From positions 70,553-127,570 of the forward strand of contig DATY01000026.1 of the NCBI GenBank assembly GCA_002504905.1: 57,018 nucleotides of DNA. Reading direction: 5' to 3'. Position 1 is the stretch's first letter. Each line of letters opens with the position of its first letter. The notes under the pieces were generated by a model. The model saw only the letters and a program-made list of their open reading frames with translations. It was not told the DNA's origin and did no database searches. A program made the translations under genes and the position numbers. The DNA is from Euryarchaeota archaeon UBA605 (GTDB lineage: Archaea; Thermoplasmatota; Poseidoniia; Poseidoniales; Thalassarchaeaceae). Of the stretch, positions 34,795-43,750 are shown piece after piece.

Positions 34795-35301
34795 ATGAGG
34801 CAGTGGTTTGCAGCTTGTGTTTTGCTGATTTTGTTCTCTGTAAGTATCATTTCCAGTTTTACCGTTATATCAGAAGAGGCACAGAATGCCACACTCAGTG
34901 AAGAAGTAATAATCAGTGTAGATAGTACAAATTTACGTTTTTCTCCCTCTGAAGTAACTATAACTGAAGGCGATACTGTACGATTTTTCTGGCAGGGACA
35001 ATTACTAGCACACAATGCAGTAGAGGTTAACGAAGTTTTTGATTCAGGGGATCCCGAAAGAGATGTCGATTATTCATTTAAATTCGAAATAGGAATGAAT
35101 GGTACTTATGATTTTGTTTGTGAACCTCATGAGTCGGCCAATATGGTAGGAAAAATCATTGTTAATCCTCTAATAATAATGGAAGAAGAAGATGTTGAAA
35201 AGGAAAAAAAATCTTTACCAGGTTTTTCAACAATACTATTAGCAACTTCATTGATAGTTGCTGGAATGTTTGATAGGAGGGGTGCAAATGGAAGTTTTTA
35301 G
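34795..35301 (+). CDS. secreted cupredoxin with PGF-CTERM-like anchor
   Basis: A 168-aa blue-copper-like protein. It has an N-terminal signal (about residues 5-25), a plastocyanin/azurin-type fold, and copper ligands His73 (AHNAVE), Cys109, His112 (VCEPHES) and Met117. After an acidic linker, LPGF at 141-144 is followed by a hydrophobic helix and RR, a probable PGF-CTERM anchor. The likely role is electron transfer at the cell surface; the partner is unknown. Its 3' end overlaps the LON-domain gene by 14 bases. Confidence 0.85.
   Translation: MRQWFAACVLLILFSVSIISSFTVISEEAQNATLSEEVIISVDSTNLRFSPSEVTITEGDTVRFFWQGQLLAHNAVEVNEVFDSGDPERDVDYSFKFEIGMNGTYDFVCEPHESANMVGKIIVNPLIIMEEEDVEKEKKSLPGFSTILLATSLIVAGMFDRRGANGSF
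35275..35280 (+). promoter_or_regulatory. Shine-Dalgarno for the LON-domain gene
   Basis: AGGAGG lies 7 bases before the ATG at 35288 and inside the end of the cupredoxin gene. It fixes the start there rather than at a TTG ten codons upstream. Confidence 0.7.
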
Positions 35302-36055
35302 CCCTAACAATGTTCCTGAATTAAAAGAAGGAGAAGTAATCATTCCATTGTTCACTTTAGATACGTTGCTTTTACCAGAAGATCAAATGATGATGAGGGT
35401 CTTTGAACCAAGATACAAGCAAATGCTAGACGATATTGTATTGGATGAATTGCCCTATGGTCATGTAATTTCAAATCCATCTATGCCAGAATTAAATGGA
35501 ATTTCAATACCATATGATGTAGGGACATTAGTAGGAATTAATCAATTTCAAGAACAGGGTTCTAATTTACTATACCTAGCAAATGGTGGGAAAAGATTTC
35601 GAATTAACTCACTGATTGAGCCCGCTCTGGAGCCTGAATTCTTCAATACTATTTTTCCTTCTGTTGATGAATTAGTTGAGGAATATATCGATGAATTTCC
35701 TACTGGAAAACTCTACGTAAGAGGGATAGTGGAATTGGTTCCAGAACTTACAGGAAATATTGATAATATCAAGTGGGATTACATACTTTCACTTTGGAAA
35801 TCCTATATTGAAATTATTGCCGAGATCAATGAAATGGAAGTTAATGATCTTGATATTGAAGAAGAAGTGGATAATATGTTTCCAAATCCTGATATCAAAT
35901 CTTTATGGAAACTAGCAGCATTAATACTTGATTCAATTGAATCTCAAATATTGTCATTAAAGGCTGAAAATGTAGAAGAAGTATGTAGTCTAATTGAGTC
36001 AAATATACAAAATAAAATTGCTGCAGTTCGATTATTTAGAAAGTCTAATGAATAG
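35288..36055 (+). CDS. LON substrate-binding-domain protein
   Basis: A 255-aa protein consisting of a LON N-terminal-type domain (IIPLFTLDTLLLPEDQ, RVFEPRYKQMLDDI, GTLVGINQFQEQGSN) and a helical tail. No AAA ATPase or protease domain is present, so it is a stand-alone LON-domain protein. Such proteins may recognise unfolded substrates. A clear Shine-Dalgarno precedes the ATG, and it overlaps the upstream cupredoxin and the following zinc-ribbon gene, suggesting one operon. Confidence 0.82.
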   Translation: MEVFSPNNVPELKEGEVIIPLFTLDTLLLPEDQMMMRVFEPRYKQMLDDIVLDELPYGHVISNPSMPELNGISIPYDVGTLVGINQFQEQGSNLLYLANGGKRFRINSLIEPALEPEFFNTIFPSVDELVEEYIDEFPTGKLYVRGIVELVPELTGNIDNIKWDYILSLWKSYIEIIAEINEMEVNDLDIEEEVDNMFPNPDIKSLWKLAALILDSIESQILSLKAENVEEVCSLIESNIQNKIAAVRLFRKSNE

Positions 36056-36260
36056 GTCGGATAAAATGAAAAAGGATAAACAATTGAAAGATATTGAGGT
36101 CTGTTCAAACTGCTTCAGTCCACGAATAGTTCCCTATATGGGATATGAAACTGGTAAACGATTCATATGTCAAGATTGTAATCATATTAGTGTAGTAACT
36201 ATAATTTTTGAAAATTTAGATGAGTTAGTTAAGGCATTAAAAAATAAGAGAGGCGATTAA
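36048..36260 (+). CDS. small zinc-ribbon protein
   Basis: About 70 aa with two CxxC pairs (CSNC and CQDC) about 20 residues apart, as in zinc ribbons, followed by a helical tail. No DNA- or RNA-binding family is recognised. Two starts are possible (36048 overlapping the LON gene end, or 36066). Its end overlaps the convergent TauE-type gene by 4 bases. Confidence 0.6.
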   Translation: MNRSDKMKKDKQLKDIEVCSNCFSPRIVPYMGYETGKRFICQDCNHISVVTIIFENLDELVKALKNKRGD

Positions 36261-36985
36261 TTTAATGCTTCGATGATATAGAAAAAGCCACTACAAATTA
36301 TACCCAACATTACCATATTATGTATCTGCGATGATTTCAATGATTGAAGCCATTTTTTACCTACTCTAACGCCTAACAAAGCTGAAATTACAAGTATAAC
36401 TATTAGTGGTATTTCATTAGAAATTTCTTCTGTTCTAAAAAAGAAATAAACTGGTATTCTTGAAAGATCGACACATAGTGCTAGAACGCTGGCAGTTGCT
36501 GCATATGCCATTTTATCCGGCAATCTAGTTGTAAGAAACATTGCTCTTAGGGCTCCTTGGTGGCCTGATAGCCCACCCATGAACCCAGAGCCGAAGCCAC
36601 CTAATCTATCATTGGCCTCTGGTATTCTGTAGCCAGTCCATTTTTCACTAATTGTGAGAACAGGCAAGACAACTAGGAATATTCCAACTAGCAGAAGTAG
36701 TGGGTCATTTGGGACTTGATTTTGTAATAATGCCCCAACTACTGAACCGCCTACTAGCCATATCCCATATCTTCTAAAAGCATTAAAATCAACTGCGTCT
36801 TTTAATGCAATATATTTTCCAGCATTATGAGCACAATGTACTATGGCAACAACTGCAACAGCCTCATGAACAGGTAATAGGAAAAGTACCAATGGAGTTA
36901 GAATTGTAGAAAGACCGAATCCAGCAGGGACTGTTAAGGCAGCAGCCAAAAAAGCACCTAAAGTAACAAGTAATATCTCTTCCAT
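36257..36985 (-). CDS. TauE/SafE family permease
   Basis: A 242-aa protein with about seven to eight membrane helices matching the sulfite exporter TauE/SafE (DUF81) family. The two halves show the repeated glycine-rich openings TVPAGFGLSTILTPL near residue 18 and GFGSGFMGGLSGHQGA near 130. Family members move small organosulfur or organic anions; the cargo here is unknown. It is convergent with the zinc-ribbon gene. Confidence 0.85.
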   Translation of the reverse strand: MEEILLVTLGAFLAAALTVPAGFGLSTILTPLVLFLLPVHEAVAVVAIVHCAHNAGKYIALKDAVDFNAFRRYGIWLVGGSVVGALLQNQVPNDPLLLLVGIFLVVLPVLTISEKWTGYRIPEANDRLGGFGSGFMGGLSGHQGALRAMFLTTRLPDKMAYAATASVLALCVDLSRIPVYFFFRTEEISNEIPLIVILVISALLGVRVGKKWLQSLKSSQIHNMVMLGIICSGFFYIIEALN

Positions 36986-37046
36986 ATTTTACGGATGTTA
37001 TGAAGATTAATTTACTTTCCATATAATTTCTCAATATTTTAAGTAA

Positions 37047-38639
37047 TTAATGTAAGAATAATCTTTGGCCTGTAAAGAACATCGAAATGCCATGTTCGTC
37101 AGCAGCATCTATGCACTCTTGGTCCCTCACTGAACCACCAGGTTGCACAACAGTAGTTACGCCTATTTCATTTGCAGTATCTATACCATCTCGAAATGGA
37201 AAAAATGCGTCAGAGACCATCATAGAGCCAACTGCTCTTTCGCCTGCTCTTCTTGCTGCAATTCGGACGGCTTCTACTCTACTAGTTTGTCCAGGGCCAA
37301 CCCCTACAGTTGCAAACCCTGTATCTGTTTGAGAGACTAAAACTACCGAATTAGATTTAACTTCAGAAAGTACAGTTGAACCAAATTTTGCTAATGAGAT
37401 CAATTCAGAAGAGCCTTGTATTTTTGTAACACATTTAACTGAAGCCCAATCGATGCTTGGGGGGCCTTGAATTTGAGCAACCCAACCCCCGTCTAATTGC
37501 CTAATTCGAATTTCATCCTCCCTAGGTAGGAATTTAGATAATGTAAGCATTCTTCGATTTTTCTTCAATGATAAAATTTCTAGAGCTTTTTGGCTAAAAC
37601 CAGGCGCAATTATACATTCTAAGAAATGATCTCCAATTTCTTCTGCTGTTTCTTTTTCAACAATTGTTGTGAATGCTACTACACATCCAAATGCACTTTC
37701 TGAGTCGCTAGCCAAAGCGTTTTTCCAAGCGTCTTTTTGTGACGAATCAATAGCAACTCCACAAGGATTTGTGTGTTTGATTATCACGCACCCATGATTC
37801 TTACTCTCATCTAAATCTTTCAATAATCCGCGAGCTATTCTCAATGCACCATCTAAATCCAAATAATTATTGAAAGAAAGCGCTTTTCCTCCATGTTGAA
37901 CTGCTGCTGCTAAACCACTAGGCCCCACGGCAGAGGATGATGGATAGAAGGATGCGGGTTGATGAGGATTTTCACCATACCTCAATGGATTTCCTTCTTT
38001 GGATGCAAAATTGAGTCTGTTTGGAATATCTCCTCCAATGAAACGCTTCTCTAATTCAGTACTCACAGCAGCATCGTAGGCTGCTGTGCACTGGAAAGCA
38101 GCTAGAGATAATTGTTGTTTGATTTCAGAACTAATTCGAGAGGGGTCTCCTCCGACTTCTATTAGAGCGTCGATAACCGTTTGATATTGATCATCACTAG
38201 TTAATACTATGACATCTTTATGATTTTTAGCAGCGGAACGAATCATTGTTGGCCCCCCAATATCTATCATCTCAATTAATTCGGAATTAGATACTGGAGG
38301 GTCTTTTGCTGCAACAGATTCGAAAGGATAAAGATTGACACAAACTAAATCTATTGTAGAGTAATTTAATTCTTCAAGTGTTCTCATATCGTCTTCTCTA
38401 TCTCTTCTAACTAAAATTCCACCGTGTACCGCAGGATGGAGGGTTTTGACCCTGCCATCAAAACATTCTGGGTGTCCAGTTGCATCGCTAACATCAATCA
38501 CATCAACTCCTACTTCTCTAAGTTTGCGAGAGGTCCCGCCAGTAGACAAGATTTCCCACCCCATTTCTGATAGCGAGATTGCGAGAGACTCTATACCTGA
38601 TTTTTCCCAGACACTCAGTAGGGCGCGCGGTGCTGCCAT
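37047..38639 (-). CDS. purH: Bifunctional AICAR formyltransferase / IMP cyclohydrolase
   Basis: Does the last two steps of IMP synthesis. About 530 aa with the N-terminal MGS-like IMP cyclohydrolase domain (RALLSVWEKSG, STGGTSRKL, GRVKTLHPAVHGG) and the C-terminal transformylase (RYGENPHQPA, the catalytic IIKHTNPCGVA, SDAFFPFRDGID near the end). The ATG at 38639 gives the family start; one at 38657 is possible. The bacterial two-domain form contrasts with the PurP/PurO pair of many archaea. It lies close downstream of the thermosome gene, on the same strand. Confidence 0.95.
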   Translation of the reverse strand: MAAPRALLSVWEKSGIESLAISLSEMGWEILSTGGTSRKLREVGVDVIDVSDATGHPECFDGRVKTLHPAVHGGILVRRDREDDMRTLEELNYSTIDLVCVNLYPFESVAAKDPPVSNSELIEMIDIGGPTMIRSAAKNHKDVIVLTSDDQYQTVIDALIEVGGDPSRISSEIKQQLSLAAFQCTAAYDAAVSTELEKRFIGGDIPNRLNFASKEGNPLRYGENPHQPASFYPSSSAVGPSGLAAAVQHGGKALSFNNYLDLDGALRIARGLLKDLDESKNHGCVIIKHTNPCGVAIDSSQKDAWKNALASDSESAFGCVVAFTTIVEKETAEEIGDHFLECIIAPGFSQKALEILSLKKNRRMLTLSKFLPREDEIRIRQLDGGWVAQIQGPPSIDWASVKCVTKIQGSSELISLAKFGSTVLSEVKSNSVVLVSQTDTGFATVGVGPGQTSRVEAVRIAARRAGERAVGSMMVSDAFFPFRDGIDTANEIGVTTVVQPGGSVRDQECIDAADEHGISMFFTGQRLFLH

Positions 38640-38686
38640 ATGGAGGCGTGGAAGCATAAGACTTGAAGTGTTTGTAAGAAGTTCTT

Positions 38687-40258
38687 TCAATCGCCACGAG
38701 AAGAAATTACTTGGTCGATTCTGAGCATTCCAATTGCGGTTTCACATGCTAACTGTAATGATTCTGTAATTATTGTCTGAGGATGCCAAGCACTATCGAT
38801 TACTGATACTTTGCCATCCTCATCAATCCCAACAAATTTTTCTTGATTTCTAGTAGCTGTCCTTAATTCAAGAATACTGTCGAGTGCGTCATTACCTGAA
38901 TTTTCAACAAGTGTACCAGGTATTGTTTCCATCGCTCTTGAAAATGCCTCCATTGCTAAGCGTGCGCGACCTGGTTCAGATTCTGAGGATATTCGGACTG
39001 CATGTGCAATTCTACTGTAAATTACACCGCCACCTGGAATGACTTCTTTATCTTCCATTGCTAACGATACCGCTCTGAGCCCATCATGTAATCCTCTGAT
39101 AATCTCCTCTGTAACAATTTCTCCTGCTCCACCAACTTCTATTGTGACTAATCCCGGTTTTTTACAACCATCTATTCTGATTATATCTTCAACCATATCA
39201 CTTGCTTCATTTCTTTCCCAAATAACCGAATCACAAAAACCTAAATCTTTAGATCCGATATCGACTATCGAATCCACGATTTTTGCACCGGTAGATGATG
39301 AAGAATTATGAATCTCGGAAGAATCAAGTTCGCCGATTGCAAGAATATTATTTTCAGCCAAATTATGCAATATATCACGATCTATTTCTCCGCCACACAA
39401 GACTAATGATGCTCCGCTATTGATTAATGACTGCGAAAGATGGTTCTTTCTCTCTTGTTCTGCATCAACGAATGCCTCTAATTGATTGGCTGATGTAATC
39501 TGTATCTCAGCATTACGATTCATTTTTCTGATTTTAATATCTCCTGAAATTACAGCCACTCTAACATTAGATAGTCTGTTTGGTAAACTATCCATCAAAA
39601 CTCTACGCCGGAAAGCAACTCCGTAAATTATACGAGAGTCGTGAATGTTTCCTAAATTAGATTTGAACATAGCAATATTTTCAGCCCTAGGAGTTTCTTG
39701 CGTTTCAGATATTGCTGTCAAGGATTCCACAATGATTGATGAAAATAAGTCTAGGGCTCCTTCAGTTCCTTTTCCTGTTAGTGCCGTTTCGGCAACGGAT
39801 AGTAATTTACTATCATCAAGTTTTATTGAATCTGCATTTATCTGTTTTTTAGCAATTTCAAGGGACTTTCGGAAACCCTCAACCAATGTCAATGGGTGTA
39901 ATCCTTTTTTGAGAAGATTGTTTCCTTCCTGAAGAAGACTGCCACAAAGAAGCATAGTTGTTGTCACTCCGTCTCCACAATTTTCCTCTTGAGAATTAGC
40001 CATTGAAACCATCATTTTTGCAGCTGGGTGTTTGACTAATAATTCTGCTACTATTTTTGCTCCATCATTTGTAACTGCTGTAGTTCCATCTGATTTGTAC
40101 AGCATTTTGTCTAAGCCTTTGGGCCCAAATGTCGGTTTCAATAAATCTGAAAAAACCCTTGCAGCATTGATTAATTTTTCTTGTACTGCTGTACCACTAG
40201 TGATATTAGTTTGTTCGGGTACAATCACAACCGGAGGTTTCCCCGCCCCATCACTCAT
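38687..40258 (-). CDS. Thermosome subunit (group II chaperonin)
   Basis: Subunit of the archaeal group II chaperonin that folds proteins in an ATP-driven ring. The 523-aa chain shows TFGPKGLDKMLYKSDG and TNDGAKIVAELLVKHPAAK near the start, the ATPase motif GDGVTTT near residue 95, and GGGVIYSRIAHAV near 405 of the equatorial domain. The middle part fits the apical domain with built-in lid. Normal length. It is the only thermosome gene in the window. Confidence 0.95.
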   Translation of the reverse strand: MSDGAGKPPVVIVPEQTNITSGTAVQEKLINAARVFSDLLKPTFGPKGLDKMLYKSDGTTAVTNDGAKIVAELLVKHPAAKMMVSMANSQEENCGDGVTTTMLLCGSLLQEGNNLLKKGLHPLTLVEGFRKSLEIAKKQINADSIKLDDSKLLSVAETALTGKGTEGALDLFSSIIVESLTAISETQETPRAENIAMFKSNLGNIHDSRIIYGVAFRRRVLMDSLPNRLSNVRVAVISGDIKIRKMNRNAEIQITSANQLEAFVDAEQERKNHLSQSLINSGASLVLCGGEIDRDILHNLAENNILAIGELDSSEIHNSSSSTGAKIVDSIVDIGSKDLGFCDSVIWERNEASDMVEDIIRIDGCKKPGLVTIEVGGAGEIVTEEIIRGLHDGLRAVSLAMEDKEVIPGGGVIYSRIAHAVRISSESEPGRARLAMEAFSRAMETIPGTLVENSGNDALDSILELRTATRNQEKFVGIDEDGKVSVIDSAWHPQTIITESLQLACETAIGMLRIDQVISSRGD

Positions 40259-40365
40259 GACCTAATCGAAAGAAAGGGTTGTCATGAATCCTTTGAATCT
40301 CAATTTAATGAATTTTGTATTCATTAAGCAATAATTCTATTCGTAGTTGGCTATCCCGTTGGGTC

Positions 40366-41313
40366 ATGTCAAGGGTTGTTACCGTTGTCGGAACTATGCT
40401 AATCTTAGCAGCAATGGCAAGTTCTGCTACGCTTGTTTCGGCACAGTTACTGCCAGAAGTTGTAATCACATGTGAGGACGATGCAGAAATTGATTCTGGT
40501 TCAAGTTCTAGAAGTGCAATCATTGAATGTACGGTCGAAAACCCTTCAATGTTTTCCGAGCAAGTTACGATTCAAGTAGAGGCTGGAGAATTGGACAGTG
40601 CGTCTCCTGAAACCATAACAATAAATGCCGGGGAAAGTATTGATTTTGATGTTGTACTAAGATCAGATGAAGCAGAAGAACCGGGAGAGATGGAAGTAAA
40701 TATCACTGCAACAGTGAATCAGGTAAATGGTTTACCATATCCTTTGGGGCCTTCCGATTCTGAGGAAGTCATTATTACAATCATTGAATATATGTATTGC
40801 GAATCTACAATAGGGCAAGGCGGTGGAACTTTTGATGGTGGCGATGAGATATCAATCTCAGCTGCTATAAATTGTAATAGTAATAAAGAAGGCGAAGTTA
40901 GTTATCAAGTACACCTAATTAAGAAAAATATGGGTTCCTCTTCCTGGCCAAATGGATTTGAAAATATTGATGGAAATTGTGATGTAAATGTTGAAGTTGG
41001 TAATACTGGAGAAAATTGTAATTTTAGAATAGGAACTCCTGATAGCTTAGATAGTGATTGGGATGGTTGCATAGTAATCATAGAAGTGGGGGATATTCGT
41101 CCTAATTCTTGTCCTAATTCGGATAAAGTTGAAATTAAAGTAAAGAAAAAATCAACAAGTCTCGGTATTGAGTTAGGAGGTAACGAGTCTATTATTGAGC
41201 AATTGGGACTCACTGAGGAACAATTACCAGTAATTGGTGGAATTATAGGTATAATTTTTGTCGTTTTTGGAGGACTAATATATTACCGAAGAAAAGGGCG
41301 GGAATACGAATAA
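40366..41313 (+). CDS. secreted surface protein with C-terminal membrane anchor
   Basis: No family recognised. About 315 aa, with an N-terminal signal (MSRVVTVVGTML onward), a beta-rich acidic ectodomain with several cysteine pairs and immunoglobulin-like strands, and a C-terminal helix (about residue 290) followed by a basic tail, so it is a type I surface protein. The ATG at 40366 removes 17 poorly signal-like residues. It is divergent from the thermosome gene and ends 5 bases before a convergent membrane gene. Confidence 0.65.
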   Translation: MSRVVTVVGTMLILAAMASSATLVSAQLLPEVVITCEDDAEIDSGSSSRSAIIECTVENPSMFSEQVTIQVEAGELDSASPETITINAGESIDFDVVLRSDEAEEPGEMEVNITATVNQVNGLPYPLGPSDSEEVIITIIEYMYCESTIGQGGGTFDGGDEISISAAINCNSNKEGEVSYQVHLIKKNMGSSSWPNGFENIDGNCDVNVEVGNTGENCNFRIGTPDSLDSDWDGCIVIIEVGDIRPNSCPNSDKVEIKVKKKSTSLGIELGGNESIIEQLGLTEEQLPVIGGIIGIIFVVFGGLIYYRRKGREYE

Positions 41314-41318
41314 CTGGA

Positions 41319-41645
41319 CTATTCCAAGACGAGAACATGCCATCTCAATGTCATTGTCCAGAAAAACGCTAACCCCCATGATGCTGTACTAGGGAAATCT
41401 AGTAAATTGACATAAACAAAGTATTGAGACAACGTGAGTAAGATGATTACGGAAATATCCATAAGATTTGGGTAACCCCATCCAGATTCGCTTGCAATAT
41501 GATTTCTATTTTTTACAGTCCAAATTATTGTAAATGTGAAAAAAAGTAGGAGAAGATGTCCTATGAGCCATCCAAGAGATGGCCCAAATGCAGACACAAT
41601 ACTATCTTGGAAGCCTGCCAACACGAGTGAGGCAATGTCAATCAT
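41319..41645 (-). CDS. small membrane protein of unknown function
   Basis: About 108 aa with three probable membrane helices (about residues 5-25, 29-49 and 61-81). No family recognised. The ATG at 41645 was chosen; an upstream ATG at 41717 would add 24 residues and overlap the sulfotransferase gene by 8 bases. Same direction as the sulfotransferase gene. Confidence 0.55.
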   Translation of the reverse strand: MIDIASLVLAGFQDSIVSAFGPSLGWLIGHLLLLFFTFTIIWTVKNRNHIASESGWGYPNLMDISVIILLTLSQYFVYVNLLDFPSTASWGLAFFWTMTLRWHVLVLE

Positions 41646-41709
41646 GAATTGGACGATAACATACTCGTTATTGAATTGAATGTACCAATAGTCTTTATTT
41701 GCTAAAAAA

Positions 41710-42600
41710 TTAATCATTATTCATATGATTGTTTATTTTTTCGGACCAGTTTCTAGTGTCAAAGCCAGTAAGTTTTTCAAATAATTCTAAATCTTCAATT
41801 AATTCTTTACCACAAATATTGTAATGTTTAGAGCCTAAAGTATGGTTCAATCCTTTCCGACTTAGTAACGGAAGGTTGTAAATATTAAAATCTCTTTTTT
41901 GTAATTTTTCAACTATTGGTTTCTTAACAAAATTAGGTATTATTGTAAATAATCCTCTGGTAGCCTTACCAAAAGAGGTCATCGGCCTCCTAGATGCGGC
42001 GCTATTCGAGTGTCGATTTTGATTGACATTATATTCAATTGATTCTAGTCCAAGAAAATCTTCAATTTTCTTTAATATAGATATAGGGTTTGTTTTCAAT
42101 ACTGCACTATCGATAATTAAAAAATGATTGAGATTGAATTCCTTAAGCCAACGCGACATAGATTTTCCATACATTGAGTCGTCTCTCAAACGATTATCTG
42201 CCCAAGCTTTTTCAAAGGAGCTCCAATCAACTCCATTTTCTACTGATTCTTTCGTATTCTGAATCATATTCCAATGACTAAATGACCTGGAAACCGGTTC
42301 TCTTAAACAAAGAATAAATTTTGCCTGAGGAAGTTTTTGTTTGATTCGTTTAGGGGAAAGGGGGCATGCGAAAGCATGTACTGAGGCGTCTAACCTCAGT
42401 CCTTTTTCAGAAAAGAGGGTGTCAAATTTATTCCAATTCGGTTCTTCATTAGTGCGCATAAATGTTCCACGATGTGATGCAATTATATTCGGCTCTTTTG
42501 GGTCAGAAAGAGCGATTGAATGATGTTGATCGAGAGTGTGCGCAAGCCATGTCGTTCCCGCTTTGGGGACTCCAATCAGGAAAATGTCTACCTCTGGCAA
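41710..42600 (-). CDS. sulfotransferase family protein
   Basis: Transfers sulfate from PAPS to a hydroxyl or amine. The 296-aa protein has the 5'-phosphosulfate loop GVPKAGTTWL near residue 10 and the 3'-phosphate motif LREPVSRSFSHW near 99. The only start available is a TTG at 42600, because an in-frame stop lies directly upstream. There is no clear signal or membrane anchor. With the second sulfotransferase and a glycosyltransferase next to it, a sulfated surface glycan is a likely product. Confidence 0.85.
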   Translation of the reverse strand: MPEVDIFLIGVPKAGTTWLAHTLDQHHSIALSDPKEPNIIASHRGTFMRTNEEPNWNKFDTLFSEKGLRLDASVHAFACPLSPKRIKQKLPQAKFILCLREPVSRSFSHWNMIQNTKESVENGVDWSSFEKAWADNRLRDDSMYGKSMSRWLKEFNLNHFLIIDSAVLKTNPISILKKIEDFLGLESIEYNVNQNRHSNSAASRRPMTSFGKATRGLFTIIPNFVKKPIVEKLQKRDFNIYNLPLLSRKGLNHTLGSKHYNICGKELIEDLELFEKLTGFDTRNWSEKINNHMNND

Positions 42601-42740
42601 CTACAACAACTCATCTCATCGACCGCCAGTATCATATTTCACTTTCATCATAGATGAAATTTCTTTTTCGGTGAAATTATATTTAGAAATAACCGTGTTG
42701 TTCAAGCGTAAAACCTTCTGCGAGTAAACGGAGATAGATA

Positions 42741-43667
42741 ATGCACAGATATAATCAAACTCCAAATCTGCTACTAATTGGCGGTCCTAAAACGGGTACA
42801 ACATCTCTTATGGAATGGTTGAGTTCTCATGATTCAATTTATCATCCCTGGCTGAATGAAAGTCATTTTCTAATGGCCGGTATATCTGAATTTCCCACTG
42901 CACCAATTTATTCTAAAGGTACAATCATTGTTGCTCCTGAGCCCTCATTTCATAATTATAAAAATGAGCCTTGGATTCTGGATAAGTCTGCATTCCACCT
43001 CTATTCGGAACGCGCATTAAGAACGGTTAAAGAAAATATGACTGAAGCAAAAATTATCATTACATTACGTAACCCTATTGACTTAATGCTAAGCATGCAT
43101 CAGGAACATTCCAAGAGGTTGATAGAATATAATACAAGTCAAGAAGAAATGTTGAATAAAGCGAAAAATATTAACTTTAAAGCTGATATTAATGATCCTG
43201 AAACTTGGAGTTTTCTTGGATTTCCTCGTATGAAATCTTCTACTTTAAAGTGGGTTGAGGAATTAGGAGATAGGGTAAGAATTGTACCTATAGATTCGAT
43301 TAAAAATAACTCATTTGCAACTCTAAATGATATTCTATCTTGGCTGAATTTAGATCCATTATCCAAAAATACTGATTTACCACGAAAAAATGAAGGAGGG
43401 AGTATGAATCCCGCGAAATGGGCTAAATTTCTACGTCAGCCCCCTAATTTTATCGTGAATTTAGTTAAGATTCTAGTGCCATCTCAAAAACTAAGAAAAA
43501 TATTTTTTGATCCGTTAAGGAAACCTGGCTTTAACCCAAAAAAAACCTCTCGCCCGGATTTGGACGATGAGATGAGGGAATTACTAGAAATAGCATTTGA
43601 AGAAGAAATCGAATTTCTTGAAAATCTAGATTCTTATATTAATTCTGAAATATTAATTATACACTAA
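42741..43667 (+). CDS. sulfotransferase family protein
   Basis: A second sulfotransferase, 308 aa, divergent from the first. It has the PAPS loop IGGPKTGTTSLMEW near residue 12 and the 3'-phosphate motif TLRNPIDLMLSMH near 108. The two share the fold but are quite different in sequence, so they may act on different acceptors. A GGAGATAG Shine-Dalgarno-like element precedes the ATG. It is followed by a glycosyltransferase gene. Confidence 0.85.
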   Translation: MHRYNQTPNLLLIGGPKTGTTSLMEWLSSHDSIYHPWLNESHFLMAGISEFPTAPIYSKGTIIVAPEPSFHNYKNEPWILDKSAFHLYSERALRTVKENMTEAKIIITLRNPIDLMLSMHQEHSKRLIEYNTSQEEMLNKAKNINFKADINDPETWSFLGFPRMKSSTLKWVEELGDRVRIVPIDSIKNNSFATLNDILSWLNLDPLSKNTDLPRKNEGGSMNPAKWAKFLRQPPNFIVNLVKILVPSQKLRKIFFDPLRKPGFNPKKTSRPDLDDEMRELLEIAFEEEIEFLENLDSYINSEILIIH

Positions 43668-43750
43668 TATGTTTAATTCAATTTAGATATTAAAATATTC
43701 CACAAACTATACACCGATGGAAACTTAGAGTATTAACTAGCCGCACATAT

